In this document: in pieces, positions 42,524 to 53,039 of the stretch
Layout: each line of letters opens with the position of its first letter
How positions within the stretch are numbered: position 1 is the stretch's first letter
Assembly (NCBI GenBank): GCA_006538405.1
Contig: BJKQ01000022.1
Location: 243,892-307,891 of the forward strand
Direction: 5' to 3'
Length of the DNA: 64,000 nucleotides
Source of the DNA: Hansfordia pulvinata
Lineage: Eukaryota; Ascomycota; Sordariomycetes; Xylariales
Program-made: the position numbers and the translations under genes
Notes under the pieces: generated by a model
The model's database searches: none
The model's input: the letters and a program-made list of their open reading frames with translations, nothing else
What the model was told of the DNA's origin: nothing

Positions 42524-44590
42524 GGTGGCGGTTTGCGTCGTCGCGCCTTTGGCGAGATGTGTCTGAAGAGCTGGGCGCTGAAGCTAGGCTTGAGAGATGT
42601 CCTGGGCGAGAGCGTGCAAAAAGCCGGATCGCCAGCGATTTATATGGTTGTGGTGATCAACATCCGAGTAGATCGTTTGTGATTTTCGCCATGAACTGCC
42701 CGCTCTTCAATCAACTTGAGCAGTCCACTCCCGAATGCCGACCACTGGGTCAGACCTGACGCCGATGCGGTTGTCGAGCCGCGCCCTTCCGGATGCACGG
42801 ATGTCGTCAACGTCAGACTTCTGCCAGACTGGATTTCCAAGCAAGCTCGGCTCTCTGCGACCACCACTGCTTCACTCCGATGCACAAACACTCCCGCTTA
42901 GGCGGACCTCTCCACCTCATTTCGCGGCGGCAGCATTATTTGGAATTTATGAGCATACTTTGTGCCAAAAGAGGCAATTCTTGATAAGCACCCAGCAGCC
43001 AGCTGTCGTGGTAAGGGGCAACCCGCAGACTTGAAGCTGGAACCGGCCGGAAATGCTGACCACACATCTCCTAGAGACTCACGCCATCCCGCCGATGCTC
43101 CTCTGGCTATTTGTTCGGGGGCCGGCGGCGCGTTAAACAAGCGCGCGGTCGGGGCCCTGAACTGCGCGACCCGGCCGAGAGCAGTCGTCGCGACGAGACT
43201 GGGCGCCAGCGCTGGCCGGCTTCGGCATAATTAAGTAGGGCTGAGGCTGGGCCAACGTGTCTCGTAGCAGAGATCGAAAATGATGCCCATCTTCAAGGCC
43301 TACTCGTGGTTACAACCGCGTCCGTGGATGGACGAGAGGCCCAGTGGCGAAAATGTATCTGTGGCCGTGCCCCGCCGTCCGCTCGTCCTGCCGAATCAGA
43401 GACAAGTTGTGATCAAGGGTCATCTACTACTGCTCCTCGAAGGCAAGTGAATGGGATGGCCCTGGCATCCGTCATCTCTTTTCAGGCCGCTGGAACACAC
43501 AGCTATACCGTGTGGCAGTCATTCGGCCCCTGTGGCGCGGCTTGACTATCGGACGACAACACCACGATCCTGGCGGGGGGGGGCCACAGGGCCCAGGAGG
43601 TATGGACACGGAGCGTGCACAGTGGGTTCCTAAGGCGCTCCCTCCTTGCCTCTGCGGTGCATCGCGGATAAGCGCTAGTCTCTCGCAACGGCTGCTCGGC
43701 ACTTCCTGATCAGCCCTTCAGCCTCAGTCTCGTCCCAGCTGACCAGCCAGCTCAGGAGGCATCCTGCCTTCATCAACTCGCTAGAGTCGTCGATGTGGGT
43801 GGCATCTGGCGCATATTGGCGTCCATCATTTTGATCGTTTCAAACTCACGTACTGTGCTGATCGCTGCTTGTGATGAACTTCTCGCCCGGCTGAAGGATG
43901 GTCCCAGTGCTAGGTCACCTGTCTTATCATCCCAAATGGCGACGCGGCAGTATGCCATCTGATTCTTCGCATCATCAATAAGCCGGGCTTGTATTTCCAC
44001 CTCTACTTGGTCACCCTTTGCATGTAGCAGACATCGTATAAGCGATGGCTAGCCGTCCATACCTCAACTCTTGCACCCAAGGCCAGCCACCACAGGCCGA
44101 CTCATGATGCCGGCCTCTTGACCCGAGAAGCAGGAAAGGAATGGTGGGTCGGTCGGTCCCGGTGCTGCTGCGGTCCCGCCGCGACCGTCTCGCCCGCGAC
44201 AGTACGCCAGCCTGCGCCTGCGTATCGCCAGTCCTCGGCCGTTCTCGAGCATTTCATCAACAATTTTCAATGCTCCGCGGCGTGACCGCCACTTGTCGTC
44301 CATGTAGAAGCCAAGACCGCAATCGCAGCCTCCGCAACCTCCTATCTGCCGCCGTCCGTCCAAACGTAGGCATATACCTAATCTGATGGAGCTCGTCCGT
44401 CTACGGACAGATCCCCTCCTATATCAATACCATCATGCAGCATGACAAACCACTTGGTCAGGAGCGGACCAATGTCGTTGTTCTGATCTCACCCTAGCAG
44501 GGGTGCAGCGCCGACCTCGCTTCACAGGTGGCCGCTATCGCCCGATCACTCGATATGCAAGGTCGAAATGAGCATCAAGACGGCCATTAA
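42524..44590. other. Intergenic region with one possible gene remnant
   Basis: 2 kb separating the epoxide hydrolase from the monocarboxylate-type transporter. Apart from the possible remnant at 43773-44050 I see nothing coding. Confidence 0.45.
43773..44050 (-). pseudogene. Possible remnant of a HotDog thioesterase-like gene
   Basis: The frame reads LLHAKGDQVEVEIQARLIDD then AKNQMAYCRVAIWDDKTGDL, which resembles the last beta strands of PaaI/HotDog thioesterases. Upstream coding continuity is lost: stops occur in the frame and the next open stretch is out of frame. The family assignment is weak; it may equally be an unrelated short ORF. Confidence 0.28.
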
Positions 44591-46283
44591 ATGCCGAGCA
44601 CAGAAAAGAGACGACTCGCGACCATGATGAGATCCGAAAGCTCGAAACCTCTGCCACGCCTTTGGGGATTTGCAATGTCGACCACCGTCATTCTACAGTC
44701 CGCCCCGATCCCCCTGCAGTACCGCAACGCAGATGGCGATGAGCCCCAGCCCATACTTGCCAATGAGCTCAACACCGATGGCGGATCGCGAGACGGCGAA
44801 AGGGAGGCCGAAAATGTCAAGGGCCGCTGGCTTTGCGTGCTTGGCGCCTTTGCGTTTGCCATGCCGTCTTTTGGTGAGTCGGCGCCCCAAAACACCCAGG
44901 CCCAGAGGCCAGCTGACGGCGAATCAACCAGGCTTCATGCAGTCGGTCGGCACGATCCAATCCTTCCTGCACCTGAATCAGCTGGGCGGCTACACCACCA
45001 GCGACGTTGGCTGGATCACCGGCACGTACATGTTCCTGTCGTACTTCCTCACGATCCAGGTCGGGCCCATCTGCGACATGCCCCAGGGCCCGCGGGTGCT
45101 GGCGCCCGCAGGCATCGTCGCCACCGTGCTGTCCTTCGTGCTGCTGGCCGAGTGCTCGCGCTACTGGCACTTCATGCTGTGCTTTGGTGTGCTGGGCAGC
45201 CTGGGCGGCGCCATGATCGCCACCTTGGGCCTGTCCGTGCTGGCCAAGCTGTTCCCGGGGAGAGGCCGCGGCCTGGCCATGGGCCTGGCCCTCGTCGGCT
45301 CGGCCGTCGGCTCCATCGTCTTCCCCCTCCTGCTGCGCTGGGCCCTCCCCCGGCTCGGCTGGCAGTGGGCCATGCGGCTGACCGCCCTTGTCGTCGCCTG
45401 CGATCTGGTCCTGGGCTTCATCTGCTTTCTCCCTTCCAGCAAGGCCGTCTCCAGCCTTTTGGCCCAGGACGGCGGCGAGCCCGCTGCGGATGGACAACGG
45501 CAGCATCCTGGCCACAATGCTCGCCGTCCCCGTCTGCGGGCGACGATCAATCTGGACGCACTCCGCTCGCTGCCCTTCGCCTTGGTCGCAGCGGGCTCCT
45601 TTCTACTGGAATTCGCCATCTTCAGCATCTCGGGCATGCTGCCGACCATCGCCACGAGCGCCGGTCTGGAACCCGAAGTGGGCTACACGCTGCTGGCTGT
45701 TGTCGGCGCCTGTGCTTGCCCGGGGCGCGCCCTCCCGGGACTGATGGCAGAGTGGATCGGGCCATTCAACTCCCTACTGATTATGAACACGCTGGCCCTG
45801 CTCGTCATGGCCACCGTCCTCGTCCCCTTTGCTACCGAGTCCGTCACGATCCTTTACGTCTTCGCCGCGCTGTGGGGGTTCGCATCGGGGGCCTTTTTGT
45901 CCGTAACGCCGGGTGAGTTCGCATCGAGTGCCGAGGAGAGGCATGAAACTGACGTGACCCTCCATTGCAGCCTGCTTAGGTCGCACGTGCAGTACGAAGA
46001 ACTACGGACGATACCTCGGTGGGTGAACAGCTTCATGGAAGCCTCCAAGTTCGGCTTCTGCTTCCGCTACTGACATGTGCTCCTTGACGCAGGCACGATG
46101 ACGTTCCTCGTCAGCTTCTCGGTGCTGTTAGCGATCCCGCTGAGCGGCTGGCTGTTGGATTCTCTGGGGACTCGCGCCCTCTCCGGTTTGCTGACAGCCG
46201 TCGTATTTGCCGGCGGCCTTTGCTATGTGGCTGCCCGCGCCGTGCTTAATAAAGCCGACAGATATCGTGTCGAACAAGCCTGA
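44591..46283 (+). CDS. MFS transporter, monocarboxylate-porter-like
   Basis: 500 aa from four exons: 44591-44873, 44932-45912, 45971-46018 and 46093-46283 (introns 58, 58 and 74 bp; donors GTGAGT, GTGAGT and GTGGGT; branch gctactgac in the last). The sum is exactly 501 codons. The topology is that of fungal MCT-like carriers: GFMQSVGTIQSFLHLNQLGG then DVGWITGTYMFLSYF in TM1-2, KLFPGRGRGLAMGLALVGSA in TM4-5, the C-half signature CPGRALPGLMAEWIGPFNSL, and a 48-bp micro-exon giving the conserved CLGRTCSTKNYGRYLG loop before TMTFLVSFSVLLAIPLSGWL. A later start (MSTTVILQSAPI) is possible. The substrate is unknown; the family exports or imports short carboxylates or metabolites. It is the last large conserved gene before the AT-rich chromosome end. 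Confidence 0.88.
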
Positions 46284-47059
46284 TGGATGCGTACAGCTAT
46301 CCTCGATCAAGAGGGTTCCCCTGTTTGCCCCTGCACAGAACGTACACGAGGGAGACAGGTACTCTGCGATAAGTAGCCAGATGATCAGGTCCGAGCTTTC
46401 CAGCTGATTCGGATGAAATTACTTGCATCGGTTTTCTAAGTCTATTGACCGCAACATAACACGCCGATGCCGCTACAACGACCTCCCCTCAGGATGCAGA
46501 CCCAGACGATTGCCACACGTTTTTGGACAGCATCCGCAGTTGCGTCCGATTCGAGAAGGGTCGAGGATGCGCAAGGACCCAGCTAAACAAAAAGCGAGTC
46601 CACAAAATGTGTTTAATCGTCTCATACATGGAAAGTAGATACCCGGAGCGAGATTGGATAAATAATGAGCCGAACGCACAGCGTAAAAGTTTCTAGATAT
46701 TAGAGACTTGTTATAAATAACAGTGCAAGGTTTTAGTGAAATACCACGGCGAGGGAGCTTTAAGCTATTCTTTGAACGAATCAGACTGCTCTTTCTTGGC
46801 AATCCATTCTTGAAGGTTTTGCCTTTATAACTGAATTGTTTGTGCAACCTGTGAGCAGCTGATATTCGAGTCATTTCAATAAGTAGGGCTTTTTCATTAT
46901 AGACATTGATCTCTGAATCAAAGGATGCTGGCCTCCGTGTAATTTGCTTGATAAACCTAACGCGAAGTTTTTATCTGAACCCAGCTCCACTTGATGATCA
47001 TCAGAATGAAAACAGCTGGCTGTTCTTTCTGTGATCTTGGGCCGGCTGTTAAGATCGGC
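46284..47059. other. Transition into AT-rich chromosome end
   Basis: No gene. Base composition falls from GC-balanced to AT-rich across about 46600-47000, with TpA-rich stretches such as ttataaataa. I take this as the border of the decayed subtelomeric domain. Confidence 0.6.
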
Positions 47060-47539
47060 TTAGTGCTTGTCCGCCTTCTCGATGGCTCCTGCTAGCTCGC
47101 AGTCCGATACCTCAAGTTCATTCGCTAACATTGTCAGCATACCTAGCAACGACTCCGTGAGCTTTCCCATCGAATCCGAAAGGTCTTCTAAGCTCTTCTT
47201 GAGCTCTTGGGCGTCCTTCTCAGCTTCTATCACATATTGACAAACAGACTGGTTTTCCTCCTTGGCCACAATCGTGAGAATTTTCACAGGGCATTTGGCA
47301 ATAGCCCGCGCCATACACTCGCTGAATTTGGCCTGCTCGCCTCTCAGCTCCTCGCACTTGAGCTGATCAAATTGAGCCTGGATACATTCCATCTCCTTCT
47401 GGCCCTCAGCCTCTTGCTCCTCACTGAGCTGAAGCTCACGAATCTGCAGCGACGACGCGCGGGATTTCTGTAAGCCAACCGCTGATGCCCCGGCCGCGTG
47501 GAGGGACAGGATGGTGGTGACGAAAGAGGCGAAATGCAT
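47060..47539 (-). CDS. Small secreted helical protein with six cysteines (candidate effector 1)
   Basis: 159 aa, single exon. The signal peptide MHFASFVTTILSLHAAGASA is followed by a highly charged, helix-prone mature chain. Six Cys fall at residues 52, 62, 75, 83, 100 and 147 (spacing CX9C, CX12C, CX7C, CX16C, CX46C). The last third is amphipathic (LEDLSDSMGKLTESLLGMLT). No family is recognised. Its small size, secretion signal, even Cys count and subtelomeric AT-rich setting are usual for lineage-specific secreted proteins; an effector role is inference. A 121-bp tandem duplication lies 170 bp upstream. Confidence 0.7.
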   Translation of the reverse strand: MHFASFVTTILSLHAAGASAVGLQKSRASSLQIRELQLSEEQEAEGQKEMECIQAQFDQLKCEELRGEQAKFSECMARAIAKCPVKILTIVAKEENQSVCQYVIEAEKDAQELKKSLEDLSDSMGKLTESLLGMLTMLANELEVSDCELAGAIEKADKH

Positions 47540-47706
47540 GATGAGTGATGTTGGTGATGGCCTTAACTGAAAGAGTACTTGGAGTAGTGGAAGAGAAAAC
47601 AGGAGTTTCTGAACAGGTGAAAGCTATCAGGAGATGATGAAGAAGAAGGTCAAAGTAAATGAGCGAGGGGATCTTTACGCTTATATGTCTATTTTTCTGA
47701 AGGCGA

Positions 47707-47948
47707 TTCCACATATTAAACGATGGGTAATAGTGTGCATAGCTGTAAGAAGCCATATTTGACATTATTACCACTTTAAGTCTTCACTGGTTGATTACTC
47801 GATTTGGCTCTTTGACTATTAGCGTGGTTCCACATATCGAACGATGGGTAATAGTGTGCATAGCTGTAAGAAGCCATATTTGACACTATTACCACTTTAA
47901 GTCTTCATTGATTTATTAATCGATTTGGCTCTTTTACTATAAGCGTGT
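47707..47948. repeat. Two tandem copies of a 121-bp unit
   Basis: Copies 47707-47827 and 47828-47948 begin ttccacatat and share gatgggtaatagtgtgcata and agctgtaagaagccatattt. They differ at a few positions, mostly transitions, fitting mild RIP-type divergence after duplication. They lie upstream of candidate effector 1. Confidence 0.92.
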
Positions 47949-49311
47949 GTACTAAAACGCAAGGGCTGTTGAGAATAGTAAAATCCCGCGCCGGAGTGGC
48001 GGTGTGATACCACTTCCGGCTTTACAAGCGGTCTTCGCGGCCGGCGCACACTTTTTTAAGGCGATAGTATTCACGTTAATATACACTTATTTAATTTTAT
48101 TTAAACAGAACAGTGTCCCTCTTGATCAGCTTTGGTGCATTATTCATAATAGACATTATTAAGATGTCCTTAATAAGGATACTTCGGTTTAAGATACGGG
48201 AGTCTCGCTAAGTTTCTTTTCGTCCGTCTCCGTTGCCTGTGTGCTTTATATCCCTTATCGTAGGATGATTCTATATATATGCGTCATTGATGTATCGCTG
48301 ACTTCGAAGTTTTAAACAAGTGTATGTATAATTACACCGGACATTTATGCTTCTTAATAATTGAAACTTTAAGCGGACATCTTTCGGGTCTCTTAGCCAC
48401 GCGCGATCACTAATCATAAAGACTTGCAATATGACGTTTATCTAACATCTGCTGGCTCGAAGGAATGCTGTGAATATTGATTCTTATACTATCCTTAAAT
48501 CATCCGCGCCCTCACTGTCAACTGATATATCTACAAGCAGGCCCCCTCCCAGCTCCAGGACCACAGCCTCCGTCGGTTAGACTTTTAGCTCTAGGACCCC
48601 AGCCTCCGTCGGTTAGACTTTTTCCCTAACAATTCCGTCTGCGCAAAGTCTATCAGCCAAGCCAAGGACATTAAAGCGTATAGTCTACGATACCACGGAC
48701 AAGGGTGCCTCGCTTAAGATTAATACCCTCGTCACTTTTCTTAGCCCTCCTTATAAGGGTTAAGGGATGGTTAATCCCTGTGTACACACGTTCAGCATAT
48801 TGAATAGCCTTTCGGCTTTAATGAAGGTTGCATCATTATTAAAGGTGATGGAAAGTAAGGCGAAGGCATTGCGATAATCGTGAGCCCTTATACTTATGAA
48901 GATACCCTGTCTCGTCTTCCTGTTCTATAAATACGGACGAACCTTGACTCCAGCTATAAGATCCTTCGTCGGGGGGCTTGTCAGGATGAAACTTGGGCTG
49001 AAAGCCGTGCTTAGACAGCCCCGACTTAAAGGCGCATCACTTTTGAAGATCATCTTTCAGCTATACACACGAGGATTTACGGAAATGCGAACTTGATCGG
49101 AGTATAAAAGAGTGGAAGAACCCTATTACATCTATGTATATATGATTTAAAGACGGTATCCTGTTAAGTCTTATCCTTTTCCTTTTATAAATCCCGTTGG
49201 TCTTCATATTCATAATCTGCATAAGCTTGACGCCCTTCTAGACATTGAGATTTACTATTAAAAGTTTCATCCTTATCACCTGCGCAGTCACAACAATAAT
49301 CGACGTCCGCC
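47949..49311. other. AT-rich non-coding DNA
   Basis: 1.4 kb with no convincing gene. A 7-bp GC-rich inverted pair (gcgccgg ... ccggcgc, about 47988-48053) flanks a 50-bp loop. A short plus frame at 48896-49096 lacks support. Probably decayed repeat sequence. Confidence 0.5.
48551..48622. repeat. Two tandem copies of a 36-bp unit
   Basis: Copies 48551-48586 and 48587-48622 share cagcctccgtcggttagact and differ at two positions (agctccagga versus agctctagga; ccaca versus cccca). They are in AT-rich non-coding sequence. Confidence 0.92.
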
Positions 49312-49638
49312 ATGCACGCACTCATTTATCTCTCGGCCTATTTCTCTTTGGCCGCCTCGACTGCCCACACCGGCCTCCCTGACAAAATCTCCATGATGCT
49401 CTTCCACGACAATAACTGCACTAGCTTTATGGAGAACCGCACGATTGATATGGCAACTTGCACCAGCCCCGCCACAGGCTTTAGCAGCATGCTCCTGCCC
49501 GACTCCAGCTCAGGCACGATACGCGTCTACTCGGGCAACGCCTGCGCCGGGACGCTTGGGACAGAGTACTCAGTACCCGACTGGAACGGCCGCTGTGCCG
49601 GGTTTGGCACGTGCAACTCGGCAAGTTTCGAGGCGTAG
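49312..49638 (+). CDS. Small secreted cysteine-containing protein (candidate effector 2)
   Basis: 108 aa, single exon. The signal peptide (MHALIYLSAYFSLAASTAHT, cleavage likely near residue 17-20) leads to a mature chain with Cys at 36, 50, 78, 95 and 101 and two potential N-glycosylation sites (NCT, NRT). The GC content of the ORF is clearly above its AT-rich surroundings, which argues that it is maintained by selection. It is tail-to-tail with candidate effector 3. No family is recognised. Confidence 0.72.
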   Translation: MHALIYLSAYFSLAASTAHTGLPDKISMMLFHDNNCTSFMENRTIDMATCTSPATGFSSMLLPDSSSGTIRVYSGNACAGTLGTEYSVPDWNGRCAGFGTCNSASFEA

Positions 49639-49776
49639 GACTTCGACTAGGGCTGATTTCAGTAGCGCTGTGGGGACATGGCAGCAGGGTGAGGAGTGTT
49701 ATGTCTATCCATTGCTTCACTTTTTTTAGGCGTCTTTTTATGAAAACAGCATCAACCTTCTTCAAGGCTTTATCAA

Positions 49777-50070
49777 CTATTCAACCCGAGCGTACTTAGT
49801 GTCAGAAGACATATCGAATTCGTGGTGGTGCGCCTCGCGATCCTTTGAGCATCCCGAGTCGGAATAAGTGGCAACAACTCCACCAGACTGGTCCGTGATC
49901 TTAATGACATCCCCATTGTCTGCAAATTCGGTGATATCGTCACAGCTCTCGCCAAGCTGTAGTGACATAGCCATCGCGGAATTCTTCAACCGAGCGCTTT
50001 TAGCAAAGACCAACGAAGGCAGGACGACGAAAAGGGCGATGCCGCGGAGGAAGCCTTGAGTTCCAACCAT
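49777..50070 (-). CDS. Small secreted protein (candidate effector 3)
   Basis: 97 aa, single exon. It has a signal peptide MVGTQGFLRGIALFVVLPSL, then a short basic pro-like segment. A beta-prone core (DNGDVIKITDQSGGVVATYS) is bracketed by the only two cysteines, 43 and 74, which could form one disulfide. The tail is His/Asp-rich (KDREAHHHEFD). It converges on candidate effector 2 with 138 bp between stops. No family is recognised; the secreted nature is predicted from the N-terminus only. Confidence 0.66.
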   Translation of the reverse strand: MVGTQGFLRGIALFVVLPSLVFAKSARLKNSAMAMSLQLGESCDDITEFADNGDVIKITDQSGGVVATYSDSGCSKDREAHHHEFDMSSDTKYARVE

Positions 50071-52086
50071 ATTGTTCGATTTTAAGTTGAGATATATTAT
50101 AAGGTGAATTTGTGCGATTGGTCCAGGTGGTCTGATTTATTAAATCGGTGAAGAAAAGTTTACAGTAAAGATGAGATCAGGAGCAATGATAATGCTGTGT
50201 CACTTCATGTGTTATGATGAGGATGATTTGAAATGTACGGAGTTTAAGGAGATCGGAAGCGTATTTATAATCAAATCACACAAGTGTAAAGTGATCAAAG
50301 TAGTTAATACGTCCAATACGCAGATTATTTTTAGTTACGTTTCCAGCTGAGGCTGAAGCTGTAAAGATGAATTTTCATAGCCAAGGTTGGGTTTTTAAGA
50401 GAATTGCTCGTATTCGAAACCAGGGCGTTTCAGCTTTAATTATAAAAAGATGCGGGGCTGAGGCTGACTTTATAACTTGCCAGAAATTTAAATACATTAA
50501 TAAGGTAGCTGAATAAATAAGTAAGAGAATAGCTATAATTGAACATTGAGGCAATGCCGGTACTCTTAGCTTTATCCGCCTATATGTTAAGTTGTTAAGG
50601 TTTTAAAACGCAGGGACGAGCCACTCACCACGTTGTGGCTTATTAGGTTAAGCATGGAAGTTATCGGTGATTCGATTATGTTCTTTACCTGACCTGATCT
50701 TCCAGTTTAATCATATAGCAGAGTTAACACGTCGTGGAGACCAGAGCTATAAAGGCCGAGGCTTGTTTAATCATTAACTGAAACCTAGTAAGAGCCGTTT
50801 AAAGAGCGTGTGTCGGTAAACAGCTTAACCACATTATAATCGCACGGGCAGGCCGGCTGCTTTACGCCATTTATCGAATTAAAGAGATAAAACGGTTAAG
50901 CTTATAATTATTACCGGCAGTTTTAGTTCCACGAGTAAATATCGGCTACGACGTCGCTGAACATAATGGCCGCGATCTAGCGTGAGTAGCGATAAGAGAT
51001 CCGAATATTCTTACCGTTCAAGTTAAAGCAGTAAAAAGAGTATAGGAATACAGTTATAATATTTAATACACTTTTAAAAATTTTCATTTTAAATTACATA
51101 TAAGTCATTTAAGAATATTCGTTAAATAAGCCACCGATAAATAAAAATTTGAGGCTTAAATATATTATATTTTAATTAAATTAAAATGAAGTTTTATTAA
51201 TATTTATTATTTATTAAAATACCTTAAATAACGTATTTTATAAGATAAATAGTTTAAAGTTTAAATATATTTAAAAGTATAATAAAAGGAAAGATTAATA
51301 AATATAATAAAGCATTAAGTGTTAAATATTTTAACGTTAAGTTAAGGCTAATAATTGTTTTCTTTTAAATTCGTAAAAAACACGGATATACTTAAAGTAA
51401 TTTTCAACGCTTCTCTTATTTTAAAAGGCTTATTTTGCTTAACTTCTTAAAGTGTTACACGGGACAAAGTCACGTAACCGGGATCACCGTCAAGACCGTG
51501 AGCAGGATACGCGGTTGCCCGGATCACGGTGAGCAGGATGACGCTTACGAGGAATGTCGTGAGCGGACACAAGGATCCCGGAAAAAGAATGTGATCACAG
51601 AACTATTATTAGTAAGGCAACGAAAAATATATAAGGAAGGGCTTCTTATGTATCTAGTTGGTTTGTTACCTTAATGATAAATCTAAGCATTTAAATCCTT
51701 CTTGTATAAGAGCATAACTCAATAGCGCCGCTTTTAAACACGTCATCACCGATCTCGCTGCCACCAGTAGTCTAAATCAATATAAGATAATGCGATCTTT
51801 CAAGCTCTAAAGAGTGATGCGTAGCCTTCCCAGTTACAACCTCTTTTAATGAAACAGAACGCTTACCGGCCTCGATTAAGCAATAGTAATTGCTCGCTGG
51901 TCTCAGCGGCGGTACAAGACGACATGTTTCTGCTCTGCCCCCAGGTCGTATTGTCTTCCCTTAATTTAAGTACGTATCTCATACCCGTCTTTCTCCTCTC
52001 TTTCTCTCCTCTCCTCTCCTATTTATGCTGTTTTCTCCGATCCTTCTTCCCCGCCCGAGCGCGACAATGCCATTGCATCGCTGTAC
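50071..52086. other. AT-rich decayed DNA
   Basis: Strongly AT-rich, extreme at about 51050-51420 where almost only A and T with taa/tta words occur. No ORF resembles a protein family. A less AT-rich patch at 51450-51600 has gatcacggtgagcagga-type words but stops in all frames. This is compatible with a RIP-mutated transposon whose identity is lost. Confidence 0.6.
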
Positions 52087-53039
52087 CTATATATTCTTAC
52101 CCATTTCCATGTTCTTAAGGATCGAATCCATGGCGTCCCACGACATCCAGTCGTCGGCGGCTTTCCAGGCGAAGAGCACCCTGCTTGGACTGTCGAGTAC
52201 CAGGTCGGTGTTGCTGTCAGGCCCGAAAGAAGGCGATACTATCAGCTGATGCGGCAGGTCGCCTGGCTTCTCGGCGAGGCCTCTGCCGCCACCGCCCAAG
52301 GTAACCTCCTGAAATACAGCGCGCAGCTGCCGCGCGTAACGGGCCACGTAGCTGAACTCCCGCCGCCTCTCCTCGGCGCCCAGGAGCCTATAGAGGCTGG
52401 GCACGACGACAACGACGCTTAGGTGTCGGCAGTCGCCCGGACGGTCCCGGCAGGTCTGCTCGACCCAACCCATCATCTCCCTGAACTGGCTCTCAGCCGG
52501 GGCGGTGGTAGTGTCAGCGGCGACCCCCGCCTTGCCGGGTCGCCCGTCGGAGGACTTGGGCGTATAAGGATAGCCCTCGTGCCGGAAGGCCAGCGCGAAG
52601 CTCTCGGCGTCCCGGTCGTTGGGGGACCGTGACAACATGATGCCGAGAGCAGGGGCCCGAAGGGCTTCGACCTTGGTCGGCACCCCTCTGCCCCCCGTGG
52701 CGGTCTCGGCCGAATCTGTGAGCTCACCTTGTCTTTCATTGATCGGTCTTAAGATGGGAAAGACGTAAAGCGAAGAAATGCGTTAGCTATTACGAAAAAA
52801 AAAGCAAAGAAACAGAAAGGAAAAGTATAAAGAAAACGGGAAAGAAAAAGAAAAGAAAGTTGCGCATGTCGACTTGGGCTGTGAGTTGTCAAGTCAAATC
52901 AAGCAGGAGAGGAAAGGAAACCAGACAAAAGCCCTCCCGGCCCTATGCGTGCTTACCCGGGGAATGCCAACGTGCTGCCAAGTAGCATGGACAGGCACGC
53001 GACGGCGATGGAGACAGACTTCAGGCCCCAAAGATACAT
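52087..53039 (-). CDS. GC-rich secreted protein of unknown family (candidate effector 4)
   Basis: Two exons fit exactly: 53039-52957 encodes a signal peptide (MYLWGLKSVSIAVACLSMLL then GSTLAFPG). A 209-bp intron (GTAAGC donor at 52956, branch gctaac, acceptor CTTAAG at 52748) has a very long pyrimidine tract. Exon 2, 52747-52087, gives a 247-aa product. The mature part starts PINERQGELTDSAETATGGR and is GC-rich, with RHLSVVVVVPSLYRLLG and the C-terminal LVLDSPSRVLFAWKAADDWM. It has few cysteines (QTCRDRPGDC). The GC content contrasts sharply with the AT-rich flanks. Alternative: the pyrimidine tract is a promoter and translation starts in exon 2 without a signal. Confidence 0.6.

Noticed and set aside
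48896..49096. Plus-strand frame of 66 codons in AT-rich DNA
   Set aside because: No signal peptide or family; length is expected by chance.
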